From Blastopirellula sediminis (GTDB lineage: Bacteria > Planctomycetota > Planctomycetia > Pirellulales > Pirellulaceae), in the NCBI RefSeq assembly GCF_020966755.1, contig NZ_JAJKFT010000010.1:3564284-3628283 (forward strand): DNA of 64,000 bases, given 5' to 3'. Shown here piece by piece: positions 25,444-34,967 of the stretch. The position numbers and the translations under genes are program-made. Within the stretch, counting starts at the first letter, position 1; the number at the start of each line of letters is the position of its first letter. Below the pieces are notes generated by a model, which had not been told where the DNA came from, ran no database searches, and saw only the letters and a list, made by a program, of their open reading frames with translations.

Positions 25444-26439
25444 ATGCGCCCGTTTGAATCCGCTCTCTGCGATAGTTGGTCGCCGGCAGACTGGGCCGAC
25501 TGTACCGTTTTGGTCGCCGTTAGCGGCGGCGCCGATAGCGTTGCGCTGCTTCGCGCCCTTATGGCGATCCGAAAACAGGGAAAAGGGCGGCTGATTGTCG
25601 CCCATATCGACCACAACTTACGCGTCGAGTCCGCCGAGGACGCCGAATTTGTCCAGGAATTGGCCGATCGACTGGCGATTCCTGCCCTCTTCGGCAAGGT
25701 GGAGTTTGAATTCACCCTCACCGAGAGTGGAGACGGCATCGAAGCGGCCGCTCGCGAGGCGCGGTACAAATTCTTAAAGCAGTTCGCCATGGAGCAAGGA
25801 GCCCGATATATCGTCACGGCCCATACGGCCGACGATCAGGTCGAAACCGTCCTGCAGCGGATCTTACGCGGGACGAGCGTCGCCGGACTAACGGGGATTC
25901 CGCGGGCGCGAGAATTAGCCCCTGGGATCAGCCTTTTACGTCCGATGCTGGGAATTCGCCGCGCCGAGGTGGAAGCGTACCTGGCCGAAATCGGGCAAGA
26001 CTTCCGGCACGACGCGACGAACGACGAGTCCGACTTCTTTCGGAACAAACTTCGCAACGAATTGCTCCCCCTGCTTCGCAGTGAGTATCTGCCGCAAGTT
26101 GATCAGTCGCTTTTGCGTCTGGCGGCCGGCGCGACCGAGTGCCGCGAATATGTAGCGGCCGAGGCGGAGCGCCTTCTCGACGCTTGTCTTTTGACGCAGT
26201 CGAGTAAGCAAGTGACGCTCAACGCGAAGCGACTGGCGACCGCCGATCCCTTTCTGGCGATCGAAGCGTGCGTCTTGCTCTGGCGGCGCCAAGATTGGTC
26301 GCGGCAGGAAATGGGACGGGACAAATGGCGGGCGCTGCTGACGCTGATCGCGGCCGACGCTCCCGCGCCGATTGAACTTCCTGGCGGGATTCGGGCCGAA
26401 AAAAAGGGGGAGCAGCTGACGCTGACTCCCCCTTCGTAG
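25444..26439 (+). CDS. tilS: tRNA(Ile)-lysidine synthetase
   Basis: A 331-residue N-type ATP pyrophosphatase that converts cytidine-34 of the CAU-anticodon isoleucine tRNA to lysidine. The PP-loop VAVSGGADSVALLRAL (about 22-37), the HIDHNLR segment, EAAAREARYKFL, TAHTADDQVETVLQRILRGTSVAGL and RPMLGIRRAEVEAYL, then DATNDESDFFRNKLRNELLPLL, are all diagnostic. The length is that of the shorter forms that lack the extra C-terminal domain. The gene is essential in most bacteria. Its last 40 bases also carry the terminator of the opposite MFS gene. Confidence 0.95.
   Translation: MRPFESALCDSWSPADWADCTVLVAVSGGADSVALLRALMAIRKQGKGRLIVAHIDHNLRVESAEDAEFVQELADRLAIPALFGKVEFEFTLTESGDGIEAAAREARYKFLKQFAMEQGARYIVTAHTADDQVETVLQRILRGTSVAGLTGIPRARELAPGISLLRPMLGIRRAEVEAYLAEIGQDFRHDATNDESDFFRNKLRNELLPLLRSEYLPQVDQSLLRLAAGATECREYVAAEAERLLDACLLTQSSKQVTLNAKRLATADPFLAIEACVLLWRRQDWSRQEMGRDKWRALLTLIAADAPAPIELPGGIRAEKKGEQLTLTPPS
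26399..26434 (-). terminator. MFS gene terminator embedded in the tilS 3' end
   Basis: AAGGGGGAGCAGC (26404-26416) pairs with GCTG-A-CTCCCCCTT (26421-26434), with one bulge. On the minus strand it is followed by seven T (complement of A at 26399-26405). It lies 29 bases after the stop of the MFS gene and within the last codons of tilS. Confidence 0.75.
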
Positions 26440-26462
26440 TTTCGGTTGGTGGTGACGCCAAC

Positions 26463-28103
26463 TTAGGCGTCGGCTGGTCCTTCGAGACCGCCGGTGAACT
26501 TCTCGTCCTCGGCGCCATGTCCGACCAGCACCTCCGCCTTGTAACCACCTTGGCTGGCGAAGTAGACGATCAGCAGCAAATAGCACGCGAGCATGATGCA
26601 CGGGAAGACCGCCACCGCGAACAGAGCGTCTTTCTTCGCCGTTTCGCTGGCGGAGGTGACGATCTCTTGTTCCGCTTCCGGCAGTTTCTTCACGGCGTCG
26701 ACGTTGACCGCGTTGTAGGTGCCGAAGACCCAATTCTTTTCTTCTTCGACCTGCTTCAAGATCGCCGGGTGGTCCTGCAGAGCCGCAACCTGAGCCGAGT
26801 CTTGGAAGTAGCCGAGGAACACGGCGCCAACCACGCCGACCCCCAACATGCCGACGCCGCCGGTGGCGTTCAGCGTCAAGGCGCCGCCGCGAGGCGATTG
26901 TTCGGCTACCACGCCGAGCATGGTCGGCCAGAAGAAGGTCTTACCGAGACCGTAAATGGTCGCAGCAATGAAGATCAACGCGATGCTTTCGACCTTCGAC
27001 AGGAAGACCAGACCGACGATCGCGATCACCGAGCTGGCGGCCAACAGACCGAGCGGCGAAAGCTTGTGGACGATCGGGCCAGCGAAGAATCGCAAGATCA
27101 TCATGATCAACGAGGTGTAAACGATGATCCAACCGGCCGCCAGTTTGTTCTGGGTCATGACCGGTTCCATCAGCGAGGTGATCCAGCTGTCGGTACCAAG
27201 TTCGGTGGTCGCCAGCGGAACCATGATGAGCAGCATGAACAAGAAGAGCGGGCGGCCGATGGCGAACTTGGTGATCGCCCCCATGCCGATCGTTCCGAGT
27301 GCGATGCAGCCCCAGACGGCGTAAATCATCCAACCGCTGGCGTCGACGCCTCCCTTGCCGAGAAGTTCGGTCGCTACGCGGCCCAGTTCGTTGAACATGA
27401 GGAAGCCGACGATAAACGCGCCCCCCATGCCGAATTCGGCCAGCATTTCGCCGTAGGAAACGCCCGCAGCGACCCGTTCGTTCACCGGGAAGCGGCACGG
27501 CAACATCATCAAACCGTAAATGACGGTCGGAATCAGAATGAGCGCGACCTTGTACTGCCAGGCCATCGATTCGCCGCCGGAGAAGATGTTCGACAGAAAA
27601 CCGCCGGGACCCATGCCGATCGTAATGATGCCGCCGAGGACGAGACCGCCGGGCCAGCCGGCATGCAACGCGTTGAGCCACTTCGTCTTTTCGTTCGGGA
27701 AGAGGGTCGCGACGACCGGGTTCACGACCGCTTCGACGGTACCGTTACCGAGGGCGACGATGAACGTACCGAAATAGAGACTCCAGTACGGGTCGAAGTA
27801 CATCGGCAGAACGATCGTCATGATCACCGACAACGCGTGGCAAGCGAACGCGAAATACATCGCGGTCTTGTAACCGATGCGGTCGATCACGAGGCTGAAC
27901 AAAATAATGCTGATCGCGAACGGCCAGAGACCGACGCCGAAGATTTCCCCCTTCTGGGTTTCGGTCAGATTGAAGACCGTGCCCCACTCATCAATGATGA
28001 TCGCGCGGATGATGAACCCGAACGCGGTGGTGATGAGGGAGATAAAACAGGCCCAGAAGAGAAACTTCTTTTCTCCTTCGCTTGGCGCCGACTTTTCATT
28101 CAT
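26463..28103 (-). CDS. MFS transporter
   Basis: A 546-residue polytopic membrane protein. The ATG at 28103 has GGAG ten bases upstream and gives a short cytoplasmic N-terminus (MNEKSAPSEGEKKFLFWACF); an in-frame start further upstream is unlikely. About twelve hydrophobic helices are visible, with GRPLFLFMLLIMVPL and LIFIAATIYGLGKTFFWPTMLGVVAEQSPRGGAL typical of the sugar/nucleoside-type MFS seen in planctomycetes. A hydrophilic loop (about residues 435-500) precedes the last helix. Substrate unknown. The gene converges with tilS and shares DNA with its 3' end through the terminator. Confidence 0.85.
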   Translation of the reverse strand: MNEKSAPSEGEKKFLFWACFISLITTAFGFIIRAIIIDEWGTVFNLTETQKGEIFGVGLWPFAISIILFSLVIDRIGYKTAMYFAFACHALSVIMTIVLPMYFDPYWSLYFGTFIVALGNGTVEAVVNPVVATLFPNEKTKWLNALHAGWPGGLVLGGIITIGMGPGGFLSNIFSGGESMAWQYKVALILIPTVIYGLMMLPCRFPVNERVAAGVSYGEMLAEFGMGGAFIVGFLMFNELGRVATELLGKGGVDASGWMIYAVWGCIALGTIGMGAITKFAIGRPLFLFMLLIMVPLATTELGTDSWITSLMEPVMTQNKLAAGWIIVYTSLIMMILRFFAGPIVHKLSPLGLLAASSVIAIVGLVFLSKVESIALIFIAATIYGLGKTFFWPTMLGVVAEQSPRGGALTLNATGGVGMLGVGVVGAVFLGYFQDSAQVAALQDHPAILKQVEEEKNWVFGTYNAVNVDAVKKLPEAEQEIVTSASETAKKDALFAVAVFPCIMLACYLLLIVYFASQGGYKAEVLVGHGAEDEKFTGGLEGPADA

Positions 28104-28450
28104 ATCGGGGAGGCTCCTCTTCGCTTCAGTGCATAATGGGGAGGACGTGGGAAAGGAAACCAGCGGTTCGCCGTCGTTTTTCTGCCAGGGCAAGACGTGA
28201 TCAGCGTCGGGCAAAGAGCGACAGGTCGCCGGGCGAGTGTATAGCAAAATTCAGAGTATAGCGAGTGCTAGCGGGAAGTAAACTATTACTGGATTGAGAT
28301 TTCGGGCGGATTTTTTCCCAGGTTCGCAAAATCTTAGGGGAGTTCGCAAATTCTCTGGTTTTGCTAGTTTAATGCTCGCGATATTCCCCTTGAGAGCTGT
28401 CATTTCCCTCTTCTGCTGAACTATTTCCTAGCCGACGGGCCGGTCGTTTG
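28104..28450. other. Divergent intergenic region
   Basis: About 347 bases between the MFS gene and the plus-strand glycosyltransferase gene. The right half is AT-rich. The nine-base word GTTCGCAAA occurs twice, near 28323 and 28343, about 20 bases apart. Promoters for both genes are expected here but I cannot define one. No coding sequence is supported. Confidence 0.4.
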
Positions 28451-29734
28451 ATGTCAAAGCTTTTCGCCAGCCGCTGGTTTTGGGTGATCTTGCTGCTTGC
28501 GTTCGCTTTGCGAGTTGGAGCCGCGTACTGGTGGCAAAGTCGAATCCCGGCTGGTGAACGTTTCTTTTTCGGCGATAGCGCGTCATACGAAACGTTGGCG
28601 CGGCAAGTCGCGCACGGCGAGGATTATCGTTACGGCGATTCCTATATCTTCCGCACGCCCGGCTACCCTGCGATCCTGGCCCCTTTCTATTGGTTCAGCG
28701 ACGAGCCGAATCCAATGACGCTGCGGATCTTCGGCGCCGCGCTCGGTACGATCACTGCGGCGCTCTGTGGAATACTGGCCGCCCGGTTTTCCTCGACCAC
28801 AGCAGGCCTGATCGCGACGCTCTTGGCGGCGTTCTATCCCGGCGGACTCGCGATGAGCGCCTTTGTGCTCAGCGAAGTCGCGTTCTGTCCTTGGATGCTG
28901 CTGCAGATCTGGTTCTGGGATGAAGCGTTTCAATCCGATTCGCGACGGAGTCGTTTGCTCTGGGCGATTGCGGCCGGAGTGATGATGGCGGCCGCGGTGC
29001 TGACGCGACCAAGCTGGATGCTCTTTCCCTTCTTCGCCGTGCCGATCTGTCTGCTGATGTTGCCACAGCGACTGCGGCAGATCGAAGTGATGTTCGTACT
29101 CGGGCTCTCCTTTATGGCGGCGATGTCTCCCTGGTGGATTCGCAACTACCAGGTCGCCGGCCGTTTCGTGCCGACCTCGCTGCAAGTTGGCGCCAGTTTG
29201 TATGACGGCATTCGGCCCGGCGCCGATGGCGGCAGCGATATGGCGTTTGTCGAACCGTTCCGACAGGAGCAACTCGCGGCGGATGCGGCGGCGGAAGGTC
29301 CGCTGCTTGGAACCTTCGAGACCCGGCTCGACGATCGGATGAAAGCGGCGTCGGTCGCCTGGGCGAAAGAGCATCCAGGCGAAGTCGTTGAATTGGCGGG
29401 GAAAAAGCTGATCCGATACTGGAATTTCTGGCCGAATGAATCGAGTTTTCAAAGCGTGAAGTTCCGGCTGATCATTGCCGTGGGGTACTTACCTATTTTA
29501 ATATTGGGCCTGGTCGGGCTGGTCGCGTATCGCCGGCAATCGCTCGGCATCTGGTTGTGTGGCTTGCCTATCTTCTACTTTTCGCTGCTCCACATGATCT
29601 TCGTCAGCTCGATTCGCTATCGTCAGCCCCCCATGATTCCGCTGACTGTCTTGGCTGCTGGCGCCGCCGTTTGGCTCTTTTATCGCTGGCGATCGGCAAA
29701 AGAGCCATCGACCGAAACAGCGTCGGCTGCGTAG
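28451..29734 (+). CDS. ArnT/PMT-type glycosyltransferase (GT39/GT83-like)
   Basis: A 427-residue polytopic inner membrane enzyme of the GT-C fold. The ATG at 28451 follows a TTG. The first periplasmic loop, FFGDSASYETLARQVAHGEDY, carries the acidic catalytic motif of the family, followed by FRTPGYPAILAPFYW. About ten to eleven hydrophobic helices follow. In this family the donor is a polyprenyl-phosphate sugar and the acceptor is a protein, lipid A or another envelope glycan. Acceptor and sugar cannot be inferred here. A nested palindromic repeat lies directly downstream. Confidence 0.82.
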   Translation: MSKLFASRWFWVILLLAFALRVGAAYWWQSRIPAGERFFFGDSASYETLARQVAHGEDYRYGDSYIFRTPGYPAILAPFYWFSDEPNPMTLRIFGAALGTITAALCGILAARFSSTTAGLIATLLAAFYPGGLAMSAFVLSEVAFCPWMLLQIWFWDEAFQSDSRRSRLLWAIAAGVMMAAAVLTRPSWMLFPFFAVPICLLMLPQRLRQIEVMFVLGLSFMAAMSPWWIRNYQVAGRFVPTSLQVGASLYDGIRPGADGGSDMAFVEPFRQEQLAADAAAEGPLLGTFETRLDDRMKAASVAWAKEHPGEVVELAGKKLIRYWNFWPNESSFQSVKFRLIIAVGYLPILILGLVGLVAYRRQSLGIWLCGLPIFYFSLLHMIFVSSIRYRQPPMIPLTVLAAGAAVWLFYRWRSAKEPSTETASAA

Positions 29735-29743
29735 TACGTTGGT

Positions 29744-29821
29744 GGGTGGCACTGCTGGCTTGTCCAGCAGTGGGCATCGGGTACCAGGCTCACACTGCTG
29801 GACAAGCCAGCAGTGCCACCC
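29744..29821. repeat. Perfect 29-base inverted repeat with self-palindromic arms
   Basis: Arms 29744-29772 and 29793-29821 are exact reverse complements, separated by 20 bases. Each arm is itself a hairpin (CACTGCTGG with CCAGCAGTG), so the element can fold as one long stem or as two side-by-side hairpins. It begins 10 bases after a stop codon. A third diverged CTGGNNTGCCCAGC-like segment follows at about 29829-29860. No open frame is preserved. It resembles a REP-type or MITE-type intergenic element. Confidence 0.85.
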
Positions 29822-29942
29822 GGTAGCCGCCTGGTTTGCCCAGCTTCGCCTGGCTCACAGAGCCGTGGCACGCCCCGTTCCGTCATACTTCGCTTTACCA
29901 TTTGCGCGATTTTTGCCAAGATAGCTGCCTCACGCGGCGATC

Positions 29943-32900
29943 ATGGAACGATCGCCTACGACACGACTTGCGGCGAATCTGTCGCAAGGGAAAGGATTCC
30001 GTACGCCGTTGAAACGGTTGGTGCAGACAAGCTGGCTCTTTTGCAAATGGACGATACTGTCGGCCTTGATGGCGGCGGTAGCGATCGGCTTGTATCTGTA
30101 CCACAACTTGAACGACGAAATTCGGATTCGCGTTCAGCGTCGTTTCGCCGAGCATTACCATCAGCTCGACGTGTCGATCGACTCCGCCCAGTTCCATGAA
30201 GGGGAAGGAGTCGAGATCCGCGGTCTCCGCTTCTCGCAGAAGAACGTCGCCGGCCATAGCGGCGAAATGCTCGACATCGATGAGATGTTCGTCCATTGCA
30301 CCACCGATCCTCGCGATCTGGTTGCCGGCAAGTTAGACGTCTCGCGGATTGTGGTGAAGCGCGTCCGCATCTCCGCCGCGCTTACGGCCGACGGCAAATT
30401 GAACCTGGAGTCGCTCTTTCCGTTGCCGAAATTTGGCGACAGCGATCCGATCATCGAAGTGCATGACGGACTGTTTGAGCTTTACGATTCGGTCAGCGGC
30501 GCACGGCTCCGGCTCGACCCGATCGATCTGACGCTCAAGCCGATGCGTGATCCGCAAATCGCTGCCGACGGTAAGAAGCGTCTAACGGTAGAGGGAACGC
30601 TCCGTAGCGAACACTTTGAAGAAGCGAAGATCTCCGGCATCCTGGAGCCTGACTCGCAGTTCGGCATGATTCAGGGCAGTCTTAGCCAACTGCGGATTAC
30701 GCCAGATCTATTCCGCGATCTGCCCAGTTGCGTTCAAGAGAAAGCGGCCAAGATGGCGCCGCTCGAAGCCCGCGTTGACTTGCGGTTTCAAGTAGCGACG
30801 CCGAGCAAGAATAGTCCCTGCCGATTTGAAATCAGCGGCGATCTGAGCGAAGGTCGCTGGAACGATCGCTCCCTCCCCTTCCCTGTCTCGGAGATCTCCG
30901 GATCGTTCGTCGCAAACGCCGCCGGCGTCGATATCGAGCGGATGTCGGCCAACGTCGGCGACGGTTCGATCGTCGCGTCGCTGGTTCGCCAAGGTTGGAG
31001 CGACAACTCGCCGGTCCACTTCGAGGCGAATCTCTGCAACTACGTTTTGCATGAACGTCTCGCCGAAGCGATTCCGCCGAGCCTCCGCGAGCATTGGTAT
31101 CACTATCAACCGGCCGGCGCCGTCGACGCCCAGGTGATCGCTGACTTTGACGGAATCGCGTGGAAGCCGGAACTGCACGTCACCTGCTTGGACTCGCGGT
31201 TCCTTTACCATCGCTTTCCGTACCCGGTGAATAGTGCGCAAGGCCGAATCGACTACAAGAATGGCGTGCTCGACTTGAACTTGTCGGCCAGGGCCGGCAA
31301 AGCGCCGATCAAGATTGTCGCGAGCTTGCGTGATCTGGGCCCCGAAGCGAAAGGGTTCGCTCGCTTCACTTCGGTTGAACCGATCCTATGCGATGAAGTG
31401 ATGCTCGACGCACTCGCGCACGCCAGCCCCAAGGCGAGCGAGTTCGCTACCAAGCTGCAGCCGCGCGGCACGACCAACTTCGACTTCCTGATCAAGTGTC
31501 ACAAAGGGGACGAAGACCAGGAAAAGCGGCTGACGCTTGATATCGTCGACGCCCAGGTTACCTACGACGAGTTCCCCTACCCCATTGAAAAGATTCACGG
31601 CCGCGTCATCTGGACCGAAGAGAAGACGTTCATCGAACGGCTGGAAGGGGTGAACGATTCAGGCTATGTCGTCTGCGGCGGAACATGGACGCAAACCGCC
31701 GATCCGCGCGGCAAGTTGTTGCTCAACTTGACCTGCACCGATATTCCGCTCGAAGACGAACTCCGTTCGGCGTTGCCGTCCACTTCGCGGCGGGTCTGGG
31801 ACGAACTTCGCCCCCGGGGGACGATCGACCACATGGACCTGGCGATCGCCTTTCCCGATGAAAATGGAAAGCTCGACGTCGACATCCGTGCCCAGAAATG
31901 GCGTCGCGACGAACTGTTGCAAAGCGAACGAAAGTACAGCACCGCGAGCCGTACGATTTCGATCGAACCGCGTAGCTTCCCCTGGCTGATGGACGAAGTG
32001 GTTGGGGCGATTCAATATCGCCGCGGCGTCGTTCATTTGTTGGGTGTGACCGCGCGGCATGGGAACGTGCAAATCGCAACCGGCGGCGATTGTCAGGAGC
32101 TGCCTGACGGTCGTTGGCAGCTTCGTTTCCAGGACGTGCAGGTCGATCGCCTGTTCCCCGAACGAGATCTGCTCACCGCGCTCCCCGCAAACCTGGCGGC
32201 CTCGGTACGACGTTTAAAGCCGTCGACGCCAGTTAATATGCGTGGCGCGTTCACGCTGATCGGCGGCGCCCAGGAAAACGCTCCGCCGGACGCGTATTGG
32301 GACTTGGACTTCTTTCTCGCTGGCTGCGACGTGACGGCCGGGGTTTTGCTGAATCGTGTCTACGGCGCCGTCCGTTTGACCGGCGAAGCGACTTCCGAAG
32401 GAGCGTTCACCTTTGGCGAATTGTCAATCGATTCGCTTCTCTATAACAACATCCCGCTGACCAAGATCACCGGGCCCCTCTTTATCAGTTCGCAGCATGC
32501 CGTGATTGGATCGCAGGTGCCGCGTCGCGAAGGAAAGACGCCGCGCAGCATTGTCGCGACCACCTTTGGCGGACAAATGGCGATCGACAGCAGCGTGCTG
32601 ATGCAAGAGAACCAACCGTTCAGCCTGGAAGTGAAACTGACCGAGGGAAGTCTTGAGCAGACGCTCCTCGATTTGGGGCAAGCCAATCCCGGCCGCAACA
32701 CCGGCCGACTGTTCGCCGAAATGCGATTGGCCGGCAACTCGCTGGGGACGCATACCTTCCAGGGAAATGGACGGATCCAACTGCGTGACGGCAATCTGTA
32801 TCAGTTGCCGCTCGCCGTTTCGCTCCTCAAAGTGTTGGCCGCGCGAGCGCCGGACAATACCGCGTTTCATACCAGCGACATCGATTTCCAAATCAACGGC

Positions 32901-33263
32901 GACTACGTTTACATGAACCGGATGACGGTCAGCGGCGATGCGATCTCGCTCACCGGCGCCGGCGAAGCGAATCTCGACGGTCGAATCTCGATGCGGTTCT
33001 ATACCGAACTGGGGAACAATCGTTATCAGATCCCGGTCATTCGCCCATTGTTGGGAGAAGCTGGTCGCAATTTCATGGTGATTCACGTCAACGGAACGAT
33101 TGATCACCCCGAGACGCAGCAAGAGATTTTCCCGGTCATGAACGAAGCGCTCGAGCAGCTCTTCCCCGAACAGCCGCTCCGGTTCGGCGGAGGCCTTGGC
33201 GAAGCGACCGGCGGTTCGGCGGCTCGGCAAGGTTCGACCTACGGCGGCGGGATACCTCGCTAG
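29943..33263 (+). CDS. AsmA-like envelope protein, 1106 residues
   Basis: A long protein with a short basic cytoplasmic tail, one transmembrane helix at about residues 33-54 (WTILSALMAAVAIGLYLY), and over a thousand residues of periplasmic repeats. The body is a run of beta-strand repeats such as FSQKN, LTLKPM, GRIDYKNGVLDLNLSARAG and GRVIWTEEKTFIERLEGV, of the sort found in AsmA/YhdP/TamB proteins. The C-terminal portion, NLYQLPLAVSLLKVLAARAP, DIDFQINGDYVYMNRMTVSGDAISLTG and PVIRPLLGEAGRNF, fits the AsmA C-terminal region. Such proteins bridge the periplasm for phospholipid transport to the outer membrane; that role here is inference. Confidence 0.75.
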   Translation: MERSPTTRLAANLSQGKGFRTPLKRLVQTSWLFCKWTILSALMAAVAIGLYLYHNLNDEIRIRVQRRFAEHYHQLDVSIDSAQFHEGEGVEIRGLRFSQKNVAGHSGEMLDIDEMFVHCTTDPRDLVAGKLDVSRIVVKRVRISAALTADGKLNLESLFPLPKFGDSDPIIEVHDGLFELYDSVSGARLRLDPIDLTLKPMRDPQIAADGKKRLTVEGTLRSEHFEEAKISGILEPDSQFGMIQGSLSQLRITPDLFRDLPSCVQEKAAKMAPLEARVDLRFQVATPSKNSPCRFEISGDLSEGRWNDRSLPFPVSEISGSFVANAAGVDIERMSANVGDGSIVASLVRQGWSDNSPVHFEANLCNYVLHERLAEAIPPSLREHWYHYQPAGAVDAQVIADFDGIAWKPELHVTCLDSRFLYHRFPYPVNSAQGRIDYKNGVLDLNLSARAGKAPIKIVASLRDLGPEAKGFARFTSVEPILCDEVMLDALAHASPKASEFATKLQPRGTTNFDFLIKCHKGDEDQEKRLTLDIVDAQVTYDEFPYPIEKIHGRVIWTEEKTFIERLEGVNDSGYVVCGGTWTQTADPRGKLLLNLTCTDIPLEDELRSALPSTSRRVWDELRPRGTIDHMDLAIAFPDENGKLDVDIRAQKWRRDELLQSERKYSTASRTISIEPRSFPWLMDEVVGAIQYRRGVVHLLGVTARHGNVQIATGGDCQELPDGRWQLRFQDVQVDRLFPERDLLTALPANLAASVRRLKPSTPVNMRGAFTLIGGAQENAPPDAYWDLDFFLAGCDVTAGVLLNRVYGAVRLTGEATSEGAFTFGELSIDSLLYNNIPLTKITGPLFISSQHAVIGSQVPRREGKTPRSIVATTFGGQMAIDSSVLMQENQPFSLEVKLTEGSLEQTLLDLGQANPGRNTGRLFAEMRLAGNSLGTHTFQGNGRIQLRDGNLYQLPLAVSLLKVLAARAPDNTAFHTSDIDFQINGDYVYMNRMTVSGDAISLTGAGEANLDGRISMRFYTELGNNRYQIPVIRPLLGEAGRNFMVIHVNGTIDHPETQQEIFPVMNEALEQLFPEQPLRFGGGLGEATGGSAARQGSTYGGGIPR

Positions 33264-33492
33264 CTGGCCGAAAATGGGCCAAATTGGACGAATTCGAGAA
33301 ACCTGCTGGCGAATCAAGCCGGCGGTTCGTCGATAAAGAAGAGGGCCAGGCAACACAGCAATCGTCAAAATTGGACTTTCCGCTCCCATAACCTACGCTT
33401 TCGATGGCGATTGTCTCTCCTATTCGCCGCTCGGATTTACTCGTTACCAGGGATGGATAGATCCCTTACTCCTGCTGCCTAAGGAGACAACG

Positions 33493-33840
33493 ATGAGCAT
33501 CGGACCCACCGGCGTATCTTTCGTCAGTTCGCTGGCCGCTTCGCCGCTGGCGCAAAACGCATCGAGCGAAGTCGATCGCAACCGTCAGGAGTCGGCCAAC
33601 CAGGCCCGTCGCGCCGATGCCGATCTGAAAGCGGAGAAGGCCTCCGGAGTCGGCGACCCCGACGAAAGTCAGGAAGCGGGAGATCGCGACGCCGATGGTC
33701 GCCGTCTGTGGGAAGTGCAGGACGAAGCGAACGAACTGCTCGCCGAAACCGAACATCACGAAGAAGAGCCGCAGCCCAAGAATCATAAAGGGCTTGATCC
33801 AACCGGGCAGACCGGCGGAATTTTGGATATCAGCGGTTAG
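33493..33840 (+). CDS. Small acidic hypothetical protein (intact copy)
   Basis: A 115-residue protein with a strong ribosome site, AAGGAG six bases before the ATG. It starts [21 protein letters not shown], then is highly charged and probably disordered, ending [15 protein letters not shown]. No signal peptide or known domain is recognised. Its C-terminal 51 codons recur, out of context, at 34813-34967, and its last dozen recur at 35941-35977. Its stop codon overlaps the stop of the SH3-TPR gene on the other strand. It is the source copy for those fragments. Confidence 0.7.
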   Translation: MSIGPTGVSFVSSLAASPLAQNASSEVDRNRQESANQARRADADLKAEKASGVGDPDESQEAGDRDADGRRLWEVQDEANELLAETEHHEEEPQPKNHKGLDPTGQTGGILDISG

Positions 33841-34733
33841 TCGACGGTTTCTCGGTAGGGTTTGCCTGACTTGTAGAGATCGAGCCGACTTTGGTAGCCG
33901 GCTTTTTCGGCGGCTGGCGCTAAATCGCACGCCTTGGTTTGCCACTTGATTGCGGACGGAAAATCATCCGCTTCGGCATAGGCGGCTGCGAGAGTATCTA
34001 TACTGTTCGCATCTTTTTCCGCCGTTAATTCGACCACTTTCTTGGCATTGATCATCGCTTGCTGGCCGTCGCGGCAAATGGGATTCGGGCACGTGGCCTG
34101 TAGCCATGCAAGTGCGTTATAGGGTCCTGCATTTTTCGGATCGAGCTTGAGGGCCTGATTGTAGTCCGTGATCGCTTTGTCGTAGTTACGTTTGAGCCTC
34201 CATGCATTTCCCCGGTTGTAGAAGTAGATCGCACTCTCCGGCGCAATGCGAATTGCTTGATCGAAATCGGCGATTGCCTTGTCGTATTCCTTCTTGCCCT
34301 GCCAGCAATTGCCACGCGTATTGAAATAGGCGTCCTCGCGAGGATTCAGCTTAATCAGGTCGTTGCAGAGCGAAATGGCAATGTCATACTCTTGTCGCTC
34401 TTCCCACAAGAATGCCAGAGCTTGCATGACCTTTTCATTGCTCTTCTCTTGGCTATACCGTGTCGTGAGGTAGTCGAAAGCGTCGTCGTCAGGGATGACG
34501 TACTTCTTGTCAAGCCACCCGGGATTGCCATTACTGACCCAAAGCCACTTGTCGTTTACCGCTTGGACGTCGAGAAAGAGCCCAAGAAAAACTTCGTCGG
34601 TCTCGCCGCGGCCCGCAGCTTTTAGCTTCGCGCTGGCGATAACCATCACCCGGTCCCCGACCTTGTATTCGTGGGCGATCGCCAGGGAAGAAAAGAGCAC
34701 GGCGAGCAGGAGAGAGACGGACGAAAGTCGCAT
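33837..34733 (-). CDS. Secreted SH3-TPR protein, copy 1
   Basis: A 298-residue exported protein. Signal peptide about residues 1-20 ([15 protein letters not shown]). Then an SH3-like domain ([11 protein letters not shown] to [20 protein letters not shown] region), a helical linker, and TPR motifs from about residue 110: [28 protein letters not shown] and repeats. The C-terminal part, [28 protein letters not shown] and [19 protein letters not shown], ends [11 protein letters not shown]. It is one of three tandem paralogues. The ATG is preceded by GAGG. The TPR part probably binds a protein partner; the function is unknown. Confidence 0.78.
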   Translation of the reverse strand: MRLSSVSLLLAVLFSSLAIAHEYKVGDRVMVIASAKLKAAGRGETDEVFLGLFLDVQAVNDKWLWVSNGNPGWLDKKYVIPDDDAFDYLTTRYSQEKSNEKVMQALAFLWEERQEYDIAISLCNDLIKLNPREDAYFNTRGNCWQGKKEYDKAIADFDQAIRIAPESAIYFYNRGNAWRLKRNYDKAITDYNQALKLDPKNAGPYNALAWLQATCPNPICRDGQQAMINAKKVVELTAEKDANSIDTLAAAYAEADDFPSAIKWQTKACDLAPAAEKAGYQSRLDLYKSGKPYRETVD

Positions 34734-34812
34734 CGCAAACGCCTCAAACTAAGCGGGGGGCTGGGAGCCACTGAATTTAGTTGGCCCGTCGCCCCGGTTC
34801 AAGCGAATTCTT
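34734..34812. repeat. Duplicated upstream segment, copy 1
   Basis: The bases before SH3-TPR copy 1 (reading GCGGGGGGCTGGGAGCCACT and on) are nearly identical to those at 35861-35940 before copy 2. Both end at a CTTCAAG-like or GTTCAAG-like word, where the copied tail of the neighbouring small gene begins. The segment is part of the tandem repeat unit and probably carries the promoter. Confidence 0.75.
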
Positions 34813-34967
34813 GCGACGCCGACGGTCGCCGTCTGTGGGAAGTGCCGGACCAAGCGAACGAACTGCTCGCCGAAACCGAACATCACGAAGAAGAGCCGCA
34901 GCCCAAGAATCACAAAGGACTTGATCCGACCGGGCAGGCTGTTGGGATTCTCGATATCAGCGGTTAG
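34813..34967 (+). pseudogene. C-terminal fragment of the small acidic gene, copy 2
   Basis: The 155 bases match 33686-33840 of the intact small gene closely and encode [21 protein letters not shown] through GILDISG and a stop. The N-terminal half and the ribosome site are missing; the reading frame upstream is unrelated sequence. This is a remnant carried along by the tandem duplication. Its stop overlaps the stop of the second SH3-TPR gene just as in the original. Confidence 0.82.

Noticed and set aside
26517..28136. A 539-codon plus-strand frame
   Set aside because: It is antisense to the MFS transporter, is extremely charged, and has no family features; the transporter has clear membrane helices and a good start.
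29739..29924. Short frames across the palindromic element
   Set aside because: They exist only because the repeat lacks stops; the two strands give mirror-image peptides from the arms.
34671..34967. A possible 98-residue gene upstream of SH3-TPR copy 1
   Set aside because: Only the last 51 codons match the small acidic protein. The front part is the copied upstream segment read in frame by chance, so it is called a pseudogene.
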